Shown in pieces: positions 25,413-32,795 of a stretch of DNA of 63,731 bases (position 1 is its first letter; every line of letters begins with the position of its first letter). Source of the stretch: an uncultured Prevotellaceae bacterium (lineage in GTDB: Bacteria > Bacteroidota > Bacteroidia > Bacteroidales > Bacteroidaceae); contig CAMVPA010000018.1 in the NCBI GenBank assembly GCA_947169245.1, positions 1-63,731 of the forward strand, in the 5' to 3' direction. The notes below the pieces were generated by a model. It had not been told where the DNA came from. It ran no database searches and was given only the letters and a program-made list of their open reading frames with translations. The position numbers were made by a program, and so were the translations under genes.

Positions 25413-26650
25413 ATTTCTTTCTTGTATGTTTGTGAAGACTTCATCTCTTCCAGTTCACTGGCAGTTAGCAGATAGGCCAGTTTATTCCAATAGTAGTTAT
25501 TGGCACGTACTCGTGCTTTATGCATTTTGCAGATAGCTGTACTGCGTTGATAGATGGTATGGGTCTCTGCAGCATCATAGTTTTCACCTTGACACCATGC
25601 ACAGCCTTCAGCTACTTCGCAGTTGATACATTCTGGTGTACTTTGAGTCCATCGGTCCAGACATAAAAACGGCCGAAGCCTGTTTTTGTCTATTCCCGTG
25701 TAAATGTTGCCAACCATCCAAGCATCTTTGCTACGCAACGAGTATTGCGCAAAGCGTGTGCAAGGATAGAAATTGCCCGCAGCATCAATTGAGAGCATCT
25801 TGCCTGCTCCACACCAGTTATGATTGTCATAACGACAGTCCAACGGGCGGCCAATAGTCTCGCTGTTGAAGAACGAGCAAACATTTCTTTTATAATACTC
25901 TTGGTCTATGATTGCGTCGGCCAACTGAATCAGTTGATTTTCAAAAAGTGCATCATCACCTTCTTTCCATACGTTTTCAAAAACGCAATTAATGTTTACC
26001 TCATGTATACCTAAATCAAACAAATGTAGTACGCTCTCCTTGACATAGGGTAAATCTTCACTACTAATTGTAACTTTTGTTCCAGAATTAGGGAATTGTT
26101 CGAGCCAAAGTGGAATATTACGCACCACATCATTATAAGAACCTAGGCCTGTATCCTTGTAGATACGATTAAGGTCATGCTTTTTCTGTGTACCATCAAT
26201 TGTAAGACCTATACTCAGATGGGTTATATTCTTTTTTATGTATGCCTGGACTTTAGGAGTGTTGTAATTGATACCATTTGTGGAAAAACTGAAACGGTAG
26301 TTTGAGAACCAAGGATGGTTTAGTTCGAACATCCTGCTTTTAATATAATCACAGATATGGTCTATCAATTCTATCTCGATAAACGGTTCGCCACCTATGA
26401 AATCCCACACCACGGCCTCTTCATTGAAAAGGTCGTGGTGCGTAAGAATATAATCGACAGCTTGCTTGGCAACTTCCCATGACATTCGTTCCTTGTTGTT
26501 TTTCCCAACCAGATAACAATACTTGCATGCCAGTTGGCAGTCTTTAGTCACTATGAAAGTAATGTTCTTATAGGAAGGCTCCCATTCGTTGCTTAGCTGT
26601 TTGATATTATAATCATCCATGTCAGACAGATCTTCATAGTTAATCAACAT
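25406..26650 (-). CDS. Radical SAM/SPASM peptide maturase for the CXXX-repeat precursor
   Basis: A 414-residue radical SAM enzyme. The ATG at 26648-26650 overlaps the precursor gene by 11 bp; a GTG at 26683 is a less likely start. The cluster motif CQLACKYC is at residues 38-45, followed by the GGEP motif in DFIGGEPFIEIEL. The C-terminal SPASM domain has WCGAGKMLSIDAAGNFYPC and then PECINCEVAEGCAWC, supplying ligands for auxiliary 4Fe-4S clusters. Such enzymes modify ribosomal peptides, often forming thioether or carbon-carbon cross-links. Adjacent overlap with a precursor holding 17 cysteines in its core points to Cys-based chemistry, which is inference. Confidence 0.88.
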   Translation of the reverse strand: MLINYEDLSDMDDYNIKQLSNEWEPSYKNITFIVTKDCQLACKYCYLVGKNNKERMSWEVAKQAVDYILTHHDLFNEEAVVWDFIGGEPFIEIELIDHICDYIKSRMFELNHPWFSNYRFSFSTNGINYNTPKVQAYIKKNITHLSIGLTIDGTQKKHDLNRIYKDTGLGSYNDVVRNIPLWLEQFPNSGTKVTISSEDLPYVKESVLHLFDLGIHEVNINCVFENVWKEGDDALFENQLIQLADAIIDQEYYKRNVCSFFNSETIGRPLDCRYDNHNWCGAGKMLSIDAAGNFYPCTRFAQYSLRSKDAWMVGNIYTGIDKNRLRPFLCLDRWTQSTPECINCEVAEGCAWCQGENYDAAETHTIYQRSTAICKMHKARVRANNYYWNKLAYLLTASELEEMKSSQTYKKEIC

Positions 26651-27116
26651 CAATGGAATTACCTTTTTTACATGTATTGTCACATGATCCTAGGCATCCT
26701 TTCACGCAAGCCCCATTACATGAGCTGTAGCATACTTTACACGTCTTATCATATTTGCTATTATTCTTACAGGAGCCATAGCAACCAGATGCGCAGTCAT
26801 TATCACACGAACCAGAGCAACCAGTACTGCAACTACGTCCGCAAATGTATTGACATCCTGAAGCACAACCTGTGCATGAATTGTTGTTGCCACTGCCATT
26901 CCCGTTATTGCCGTTACCGCCACTACCTTCTTCTTGTTCTTCCAACCATTTCTCATAGTCAAAATCATCATCATCTTCCTCCTCGTCTTTTTTACAAGCC
27001 GTCAGAATGGAAGGGCCAAAGCAAGCAAATCCCAAAATGGGAAGAGCACCTTTCGCTGCTCTTTTGAAAAACTCCCTTCGCGACTGGAGTTCTTCGTTTT
27101 TTTCACTTTTCTTCAT
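26640..27116 (-). CDS. CXXX-repeat RiPP precursor with Tat signal and lipobox
   Basis: A 158-residue precursor. The ATG at 27114-27116 is preferred over an in-frame TTG at 27152. Residues 12-18 are SRREFFK, a twin-arginine motif; a hydrophobic stretch follows; the lipobox LTAC ends at Cys41. An acidic tract (KKDEEEDDDD) comes directly after, recalling the surface-export signal of Bacteroidetes lipoproteins. A Gly/Asn spacer leads to the core: Cys84 to Cys116 at every fourth residue (9 Cys) and Cys129 to Cys149 at every fourth residue (6 Cys), plus Cys81 and Cys126. The gene heads an operon with its maturases and tatA-tatC. Confidence 0.85.
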   Translation of the reverse strand: MKKSEKNEELQSRREFFKRAAKGALPILGFACFGPSILTACKKDEEEDDDDFDYEKWLEEQEEGSGGNGNNGNGSGNNNSCTGCASGCQYICGRSCSTGCSGSCDNDCASGCYGSCKNNSKYDKTCKVCYSSCNGACVKGCLGSCDNTCKKGNSIDVD

Positions 27117-27179
27117 AGCATTAAGAAGTCTTTGTGCCTCCAAACTCCCCAATTCAGCGTTAATAATGTATGGTTTGAG

Positions 27180-27561
27180 GAAATAAAAAAGACGTGGGAG
27201 TTTATTCCTCCGCGCCTATCCCTAAGTTCAGGCCTTCGCATTGCCCCTATGTAAGGATAAGCAACGCAAGCCAGCCCACGCCGAGTTGTATTATATAGTA
27301 GACTCGGCATGACACCTTATTATAAAAGTAAGGGGCATGGAGTCATCGAGATATAATACACCCACGCGAACGCTTCGTTGCATTACCGCTGTACATAGAT
27401 TCAAGTTTGCGAAGTTTGAACTTACAGACAGGTAACGTTCAGAAAACGTCCTTTCCCCTTGGCCTGCCCCACAAACGGCATCGTCGACCTCAGGATTCCA
27501 TCGATGTTAATTCTGACCCGCCCTGCCATACGAATGACTGGCTTGGTCGGGTGCAAAGATA
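27180..27561 (-). ncRNA. Candidate structured, possibly bistable RNA leader
   Basis: The 835-bp stretch 27117-27952 has no credible gene. On its minus strand a promoter (TATCTTTG, complement of 27554-27561; TTG 27582-27584) predicts a transcript starting near 27550. Nested helices are visible: 27287-27296 with 27351-27360 (10 bp), 27301-27305 with 27340-27344, and 27315-27319 with 27329-27333. An exclusive alternative pairs 27280-27286 with 27302-27308 (7 bp). Another hairpin pairs 27231-27244 with 27261-27272. A T-run on the minus strand (27181-27190) could end it before the precursor gene. I could not match it to RNase P RNA, tmRNA or SRP RNA. Confidence 0.45.
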
Positions 27562-27584
27562 CGAACTTTCCTTGGAACGACCAA
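27554..27584 (-). promoter_or_regulatory. Promoter upstream of the CXXX operon leader
   Basis: TATCTTTG on the minus strand (27554-27561) with TTG (27582-27584) 20 bp upstream; the only strong Bacteroidetes promoter I find between the SPFH gene and the precursor gene on that strand. Confidence 0.6.
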
Positions 27585-27898
27585 AGAAAAAGCGGAAAAA
27601 GTATCAATAATTCTCTTTTCCCATATTCCTGCGAAGGGAAAAGGGGGAGGGAGCATGACGTGGGTTTTCTGTCAATCTGGAGGTGAGATTGCTGAACCTT
27701 ACAGGGATTTTTCGTCAAATAGGTTGCAAGGTTGCTGAAAGCCCCTGCCACAAAGGCTTTGCAACCTATTTAAAAAAAATACCCGTATACGGATGCAATT
27801 CGTATGGGGTGGAGCGAGGCGAGAGGCGGGGTGTGAGGCGAACTGTTAATTGTGTATAAAAATGAGGGCAAATCCATTGCGGTTTCAGAAATTCGCCA

Positions 27899-27906
27899 TA
27901 TCTTTG
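27899..27906 (+). promoter_or_regulatory. Promoter -7 element of the SPFH gene
   Basis: TATCTTTG; transcription start near 27910. This favours the ATG at 27953 over the one at 27917, which would have almost no leader. Confidence 0.55.
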
Positions 27907-27952
27907 TACTATCAAAATGATATCATATTACAAACCATTAAATAATCAGAGT

Positions 27953-28939
27953 ATGGAAACAAAAGAGTTTCAGTTCAACGGAGTAGTCATGAACGGCTTC
28001 CTGATGCTGTTCGTCAATCTGGCCGTCCTTGTGGCAGCCATCGTAGGTATTGTCTTCGCCATCATCATGCTCGACGAGAGCAACGGTGCTGAGGGTGGCT
28101 GGCTGCTGGGCGGTTGTCTGGCGGCAATAGTAGCCAACATCATCATGTGGTGTGGCCACATGCAGCTGGAGCCCAACGAGGCCCGCGTGACCACATGGTT
28201 TGGCAAGTACAGCGGCACGTTCACAGAGACGGGCTTCTTCTGGATCAACCCGTTCTACGGTACTAAAAAGGTAAGCCTGCGCGCACGTAACCTCGACGCC
28301 GAGCCTATCAAGGTGAACGACAAGACGGGCAATCCCGTGATGATTGGTCTGGTGCTGGTGTGGAAACTGAAGGACACATACAAGGCTCTCTTCGAGATTG
28401 ACTCGCAGACGATGGCTGCTCAGCCGAACACCGTGGGCAGCGACACGAAGGGACTGATGAACGCCCTTGAGAACTTCGTACGCGTGCAGAGTGATGCTGC
28501 CCTGCGCCAGGTGGCAGGCCAGTATGCCTACGACGACGAAGCCCCCTCCAACCTCCCCCGACAGGAGGAGGCTAAGGAGATGACACTGCGCAGCGGTGGC
28601 GACGAGATAAACCAGCAGTTGGAGGAGAAGCTCGACGAGCGTCTGGCACTGGCCGGCATCGAGGTTGTCGAGGCCCGCATCAACTATCTGGCCTACGCTC
28701 CTGAGATTGCCGCCGTCATGCTGCGCCGCCAGCAGGCCTCAGCCATCATCACAGCCCGCGAGAAGATTGTAGAGGGTGCTGTGTCGATGGTGAAGATGGC
28801 TCTGGACAAGCTGTCGAGCGAGGAGATTGTGGAGCTGGACGACGACAAGAAGGCCGCTATGGTCTCGAACCTGCTCGTGGTGCTGTGCGGCGACGACTCA
28901 GCTCAGCCAGTAGTAAATACGGGAACGCTGAATCACTAA
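27953..28939 (+). CDS. SPFH/band-7 domain membrane protein
   Basis: A 328-residue protein with two N-terminal spans (FLMLFVNLAVLVAAIVGIVF and GGWLLGGCLAAIVANIIMW) followed by an SPFH domain (QLEPNEARVTTWFGKYSGTF, then NPVMIGLVLVWKLKDTYKALF) and a coiled C-terminal part (RRQQASAIITAREKIVEGAVSM). It is related to stomatin/HflK-type membrane scaffolds. Residues of about 196-207 (APSNLPRQEEA) are encoded by a short GC-rich palindromic element at 28539-28574. It is the first gene of a run with a ribbon-helix-helix protein and a DUF1648-like protein. Confidence 0.88.
   Translation: METKEFQFNGVVMNGFLMLFVNLAVLVAAIVGIVFAIIMLDESNGAEGGWLLGGCLAAIVANIIMWCGHMQLEPNEARVTTWFGKYSGTFTETGFFWINPFYGTKKVSLRARNLDAEPIKVNDKTGNPVMIGLVLVWKLKDTYKALFEIDSQTMAAQPNTVGSDTKGLMNALENFVRVQSDAALRQVAGQYAYDDEAPSNLPRQEEAKEMTLRSGGDEINQQLEEKLDERLALAGIEVVEARINYLAYAPEIAAVMLRRQQASAIITAREKIVEGAVSMVKMALDKLSSEEIVELDDDKKAAMVSNLLVVLCGDDSAQPVVNTGTLNH
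28539..28574. repeat. In-frame palindromic element (SPFH copy)
   Basis: Ends AGCCCCCTCC and GGAGGAGGCT are complementary with one shift; it fits the palindrome family and keeps the frame. Confidence 0.6.
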
Positions 28940-28973
28940 AGAGTGAAAAGTGAAGAGTGAAGAGTGAAGAATC
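28940..28973. repeat. GAGTGAAAAGTGAA simple repeat
   Basis: Four degenerate AGTGAAGAGTGAA units fill the spacer between the SPFH gene stop and the next ATG. Confidence 0.6.
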
Positions 28974-29171
28974 ATGGCAAAGAAGGAGACGAAGAGTTTT
29001 ATTCTACGTGTCGACGCTGAGACGATGAACGCGATAGAGGTCTGGGCTGCGGACGAGTTCCGCAGCACCAACGGCCAGCTGCAGTGGATCATCACCGAGG
29101 CACTGCGCAAGGCGAAGCGTCTGCCGAAGAAAAAGGCGTCGGAACCCTCTAACAACACAGAAGAATCATGA
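28974..29171 (+). CDS. Ribbon-helix-helix (Arc-like) DNA-binding protein
   Basis: A 65-residue protein: a short strand KSFILRVDAETMNAIEVWA, then helix EFRSTNGQLQWIITEALRKA and a basic tail. This is the pattern of Arc/MetJ-type dimeric DNA-binding proteins. It sits between the SPFH gene and the DUF1648-like gene and overlaps the latter by 4 bp (ATGA). It may regulate this small operon, or may act with the SPFH protein. No toxin partner is seen. Confidence 0.7.
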   Translation: MAKKETKSFILRVDAETMNAIEVWAADEFRSTNGQLQWIITEALRKAKRLPKKKASEPSNNTEES

Positions 29172-29680
29172 AAATAAGTTTCTGGAAAATCAATAAGAAC
29201 TTCCGCTGTTCCACAGCCATGCAGCGCACCACTGGCACCATCATCTTCGACACGGTGTTCCTCGTGCTGCTGGTTGTCGTCTGGGGCATCATCATCTGGC
29301 TCATCAAGCGCGCCCCCAGCGTAGTGCCTACGCACTTCGGACCGTCGGGACAGCCCGATGCCTGGGGCTCGCCAACCCGTCATCTCATACCGCAAGCCAT
29401 CATCACGGTGGTGGCACTGATCATGCTCGTCGGAGCCTACTTCCCCAAGTCGACGCTGAACCTGCCAGGCTATGACAAGGAGAAGGCCAATGCACGACAG
29501 CACCAGCTGGCTGCATGGCTGATACGCATCATGGCCGCCTTCATGCTGGTGCTCATGCTGCTGATTGCCCTCAGCACCTTTGTGCTGACCAGTCATAGCG
29601 TCGTCCCAATGCTGTCGGTCGTCGTCGTGATGGTAGTCGTGTGCCTCGTGTTTAGCGTAATGATGTACAAGGCGAAATAA
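29168..29680 (+). CDS. DUF1648-like integral membrane protein
   Basis: A 170-residue protein with four predicted spans. Between the first and second spans is VVPTHFGPSGQPDAWGSPTRHLIPQ, the signature of the DUF1648 domain found in SdpI-type immunity proteins and related membrane proteins. The N-terminal 20 residues are polar and basic. It is the last gene of the SPFH run. Function is unknown; resemblance to SdpI-type proteins is limited to this domain. Confidence 0.75.
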   Translation: MKISFWKINKNFRCSTAMQRTTGTIIFDTVFLVLLVVVWGIIIWLIKRAPSVVPTHFGPSGQPDAWGSPTRHLIPQAIITVVALIMLVGAYFPKSTLNLPGYDKEKANARQHQLAAWLIRIMAAFMLVLMLLIALSTFVLTSHSVVPMLSVVVVMVVVCLVFSVMMYKAK

Positions 29681-29683
29681 GAA

Positions 29684-29723
29684 ACCTCCTCCCACCCCCT
29701 CCAAGTAGAGAGGGGGATTGGGA
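29684..29723. repeat. Palindromic element, intergenic copy 1
   Basis: CCTCCTCCCACCCCCTCC...GAGAGGGGGATTGGG, a family member just after the DUF1648-like gene stop. Confidence 0.6.
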
Positions 29724-29759
29724 CGCGCAAACACCCCAAAGAAAGCCTTTTTCTACACA

Positions 29760-29789
29760 AAAGAAGCCTCCCTTTCGGGGGGCTTCTTT
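29760..29789. terminator. Bidirectional terminator
   Basis: A 13-bp stem (29760-29772 with 29777-29789, one G-T pair) with A-rich and T-rich outer ends, between convergent genes. It can serve both the DUF1648-like gene and the S9 peptidase gene. Confidence 0.75.
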
Positions 29790-29796
29790 GATAATG

Positions 29797-29846
29797 GGAG
29801 AGGCTTCTCCCCTCCCTGCTTGGGGAGGGGGCAAGGGGGAGAGGCT
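29797..29846. repeat. Palindromic element, intergenic copy 2, touching a stop codon
   Basis: AGAGGCTTCTCCCCTCCC...GGGGGAGAGGCT. Its right half matches the right half of the mnmA copy closely. It ends on the first base of the S9 peptidase stop codon complement (29846-29848). Confidence 0.7.
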
Positions 29847-32335
29847 TACAGATGCTTCTTCGGATACAGGGCGTCCCACCACGTGGGGTCGCCTTTTAAC
29901 CATTTTGCAAACCACGCCATCTGTGTGGCGAGCCACTTCTCCTTCTTTGTGTACTCCAGAATGTGGTGGTTCTCGCCCGTCACCTCGACGAGTGCGACGT
30001 CGCGTCCCAGCAGCTTCAGGGCCGTGAACATCTGAAGGCTCTCGATGAGGGGCACGTTGGTGTCGGCATTGCCGTGAAGCAGCAACAGCGGCGTGTGAAT
30101 CTTGTCGGCATTGAACAGCGGCGACTGGTCAACGTAGAGCTGGCGATGACTCCAGGGATAGCTGTTGGCCATCGACACCTCGCTGTAGTTGTAGCCCCAG
30201 TAGCCCTCACCCCAGTAGCTCGTGTGGTTGGTGATGCCAGCATGCGAGACGGCAGCGGCAAAGATGTCGGTAACGGTCTGCAGATACTGAGTCATGAAGC
30301 CGCCATAGCTGGCACCCATACAGCCTACCTTCGTTGCATCGATGAAGGGGTGCTCCTCGCAGATTTTCTTTACGCCCTCGATGATGTCGCCAGCAGGCGT
30401 TCCACCAGGGACAACGCCGTTCTTGTCGGGCGCACCGCCAGCGGTGTTCACGTGGCGCGAAGCCCACTCCTGGCCAAAGCCCGTAGCACCGCTGGGCTCG
30501 ACGATATAGGCCACATAGCCCAAGGAGTTCCAGTACTGCGGAGCGTAGGGCGACTCGAAGTAACGGGATACAGGCGAGCAGCCGCCATAGTAGTAGACAA
30601 TCATCGGATACTTCTTCGTCTTATCAAAGTCCTTAGGCAGATAGAGGCGTCCATAAACGGTGTCGCCGTTCGAGTTCTTGAAGTTCCAGCCCTCGCAGGT
30701 GCCTACCTCAGCGTCGCCGAGAGCAGTCTTGCCGTCGAAGAGAAGCCTCCCCCGACCCTTCCAAAAGGAGGGGAGATCACCGACATAGGCCGAGGCTGGC
30801 TCCAACGTATTATAAGAAAGGTAGGCCAAAACAGGAGCGTGGGCAGCCATATCGAAGCGATAGATATAGTCGCCTGAAACAGGCAGCTGCACAATCTTGC
30901 CCGTCTTAGGGTCGAGCTGGTACAGATAGATGTAGTCGCGACACTCAGCACGGAAGTATATCTTACCGTCGGCATACGACCAGTCAGCACCACCGTCAAT
31001 CGAGGGGTCGAAGTCCTTCGTCAGCGGCGTCACCCGCTTCGTGGCAATGTCGAAGAGAAAGAGCTCGTTCTCCGTCATGCTGGGCGTCACGTCGGCTGCC
31101 AGCTGACAGCCTATGCGGTCGAAGGCTTCAGGCGTGCCACCAAACAGAATCTGTTTGCCATCGGGCGAGAAGCCGCAGCCGCCCAGGAAACCCTGACCCA
31201 GCAACAAGGTGTCGACCTTCAGCGTCTTGGCATCCATGATGAAGATGTCCTCCACCTCGGTGGGGCGCTTTGCCAGACGCGAGTAGCTGGAAGTGATGAG
31301 CAGCTTGGTGCCGTCCTGCGAGATGTCGGCCAGACGCTCACCCTTCGTGCCAAAGGTGATGCGCTGCGAGATGCCCGTCTGGACATCGTACTTCATCAGG
31401 TAGCTGCGCGTGCGCCAGCCCGGCTGACGGTCGTCCATCTCCAAGACCTCGAACACGCCGGGGTCTTCCTTGGGGCCGTCTTCACGAACACTGACGATGA
31501 GGAAGTCCTCCGTGGGGCTGACGGTATAGTCGCCAGTGGGCACACCCGTGGCCCAGCGCGTACGCTCGCCCGTCAGGGGGTTCACCTTATAAAGCACACG
31601 GACGTCCTGCTCGTGCTGCTCCTCGAGATAGGCTGTAGAGCGGGGCATCCAGCGTATACTGCTATTAGGACACGACAGGAGCGTTCCCTTGGCCACGTCG
31701 CGCAGCTCATACTGCCAACGGCTGGCGCCGCCACGCTCCGTCGTCTGATAGCTGACGCAGACATACTTGCCGTCGGGCGACAGCGAGACGCCACGCACCC
31801 GTCGACCGTCCGTCAGGTCGTGGACCATGTAGGGATGCTTCGCATCAATGGTCAACTGAGTGTCGGCAATTGGCAATGGGGTGTCGAGGGTCACATGGAT
31901 GCTGTCGGTATCGTTGGGCTCGGCCAGATACTTGATGCAGAACGTGTGGTGCTCAGGAGCAAGCTTCAGCTCGCCGCCGGCCTCCTTGCCGTCGATGAAG
32001 AGCTTATGCTTCTTGGGACCCTTGACGCTGATTGTTCCTTTCAGGTAGTCGCTGTTGTTCAGATAGAACGTCAGCATACCCACCGAACGGCTGTCGGACA
32101 ACGACGGCAGCACACACCCCTTAAATGTCTGCGTGGCAGGCGTCTGCAGGCTAATGCCGTTCAAGAGGGCATTGTCATCGAACTTTTTGCCCTGCACGTC
32201 GACGGTGTCAAGGGCAAAGGGCTTGCTGACGGCAAACGGCCCTGCCTGCCGGAACTCCGTAACTTCCGACTTAACCTGTGCCGACACCGTTGCAACAAGC
32301 GCGGTCAGCACACTTGTCAATAGAATTCTTCTCAT
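29846..32335 (-). CDS. Secreted S9-family prolyl peptidase (DPP-IV-like)
   Basis: An 829-residue exported serine peptidase. A signal peptide (MRRILLTSVLTALVATVSAQ) precedes a beta-propeller with repeated DGKYVCVSY- and DGTKLLITS-like blades and a C-terminal alpha/beta hydrolase domain. The catalytic Ser is in GASYGGFMT (about residue 677), the Asp in HGNADTNVP (about 757), and the His in GENHHIL (about 788). About residues 520-531 (DLPSFWKGRGRLL, bases 30743-30776) are encoded by a palindromic element. It follows a small lipoprotein gene by 10 bp. It likely removes dipeptides or cleaves proline-containing peptides in the periplasm. Confidence 0.92.
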   Translation of the reverse strand: MRRILLTSVLTALVATVSAQVKSEVTEFRQAGPFAVSKPFALDTVDVQGKKFDDNALLNGISLQTPATQTFKGCVLPSLSDSRSVGMLTFYLNNSDYLKGTISVKGPKKHKLFIDGKEAGGELKLAPEHHTFCIKYLAEPNDTDSIHVTLDTPLPIADTQLTIDAKHPYMVHDLTDGRRVRGVSLSPDGKYVCVSYQTTERGGASRWQYELRDVAKGTLLSCPNSSIRWMPRSTAYLEEQHEQDVRVLYKVNPLTGERTRWATGVPTGDYTVSPTEDFLIVSVREDGPKEDPGVFEVLEMDDRQPGWRTRSYLMKYDVQTGISQRITFGTKGERLADISQDGTKLLITSSYSRLAKRPTEVEDIFIMDAKTLKVDTLLLGQGFLGGCGFSPDGKQILFGGTPEAFDRIGCQLAADVTPSMTENELFLFDIATKRVTPLTKDFDPSIDGGADWSYADGKIYFRAECRDYIYLYQLDPKTGKIVQLPVSGDYIYRFDMAAHAPVLAYLSYNTLEPASAYVGDLPSFWKGRGRLLFDGKTALGDAEVGTCEGWNFKNSNGDTVYGRLYLPKDFDKTKKYPMIVYYYGGCSPVSRYFESPYAPQYWNSLGYVAYIVEPSGATGFGQEWASRHVNTAGGAPDKNGVVPGGTPAGDIIEGVKKICEEHPFIDATKVGCMGASYGGFMTQYLQTVTDIFAAAVSHAGITNHTSYWGEGYWGYNYSEVSMANSYPWSHRQLYVDQSPLFNADKIHTPLLLLHGNADTNVPLIESLQMFTALKLLGRDVALVEVTGENHHILEYTKKEKWLATQMAWFAKWLKGDPTWWDALYPKKHL
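30743..30776. repeat. In-frame palindromic element (S9 peptidase copy)
   Basis: AGCCTCCCCCGACCCTTCC-AAAA-GGAGGGGAG: the shortest clear form of the family, a single hairpin plus one G/C-rich end, read in frame. Confidence 0.7.
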
Positions 32336-32345
32336 AGCTTCGCGT

Positions 32346-32765
32346 CTAAGATTCCGTATAAGGCTTTAGCTGAATAGTGACACCATTGTAGGTAAGCGTC
32401 AGTGATACACCCGCCGTAAACTCGGTGACGGTGTATTGACGTGTGCCGCCCGAGTTGAGCGTGATGGTCAGCAGGTTGTTCTCAGTGTCGAGGGTATAGG
32501 TGAACGGCTGTGCTATAGCTCCGTTCTCGTCCATCAACGTCGAGTCGTACAGATTACCCTGATTGCCGCTGCTGAACTCAATGGCCATTGAGCTGTCGGT
32601 AGCCAGCCAGGCGGTGCCAGCCAATTGATCGGACGAAGTGAATATCATGTCGATGATGGTCAAGACGGTATTCACATCGTCGTCATCACAACTGGAAAGT
32701 GTCACGGGGGCAGCAGCCACGAGCGTCATCATGGCCAGGCTGCCGAAAAACTTTTTTGTTCTCAT
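32346..32765 (-). CDS. Small lipoprotein, probably surface-exposed
   Basis: A 139-residue lipoprotein: signal peptide to lipobox LSSC with Cys at residue 26, then DDDD, an acidic run directly after the lipidated Cys as in Bacteroidetes surface lipoproteins. The mature part is all-beta (PFTYTLDTENNLLTITL, TVTEFTAGVSLTLTYNGV), like the lipocalin-like small domains common in this phylum. It lies between rsgA (30 bp) and the S9 peptidase (10 bp). Function unknown. Confidence 0.7.
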   Translation of the reverse strand: MRTKKFFGSLAMMTLVAAAPVTLSSCDDDDVNTVLTIIDMIFTSSDQLAGTAWLATDSSMAIEFSSGNQGNLYDSTLMDENGAIAQPFTYTLDTENNLLTITLNSGGTRQYTVTEFTAGVSLTLTYNGVTIQLKPYTES

Positions 32766-32795
32766 TGTTGTTATTCGTTTAATAATTGTAGATAG

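Noticed and set aside
26651..26683. GTG start for the radical SAM gene
   Set aside because: Possible, but the ATG at 26650 gives a normal short overlap with the precursor gene; the extra residues are not needed for the fold.
27180..27561. RNase P RNA, tmRNA or SRP RNA
   Set aside because: Length would fit the first two, but the conserved core segments of RNase P RNA, the tRNA-like end of tmRNA and the SRP tetraloop region were not found on the minus strand.
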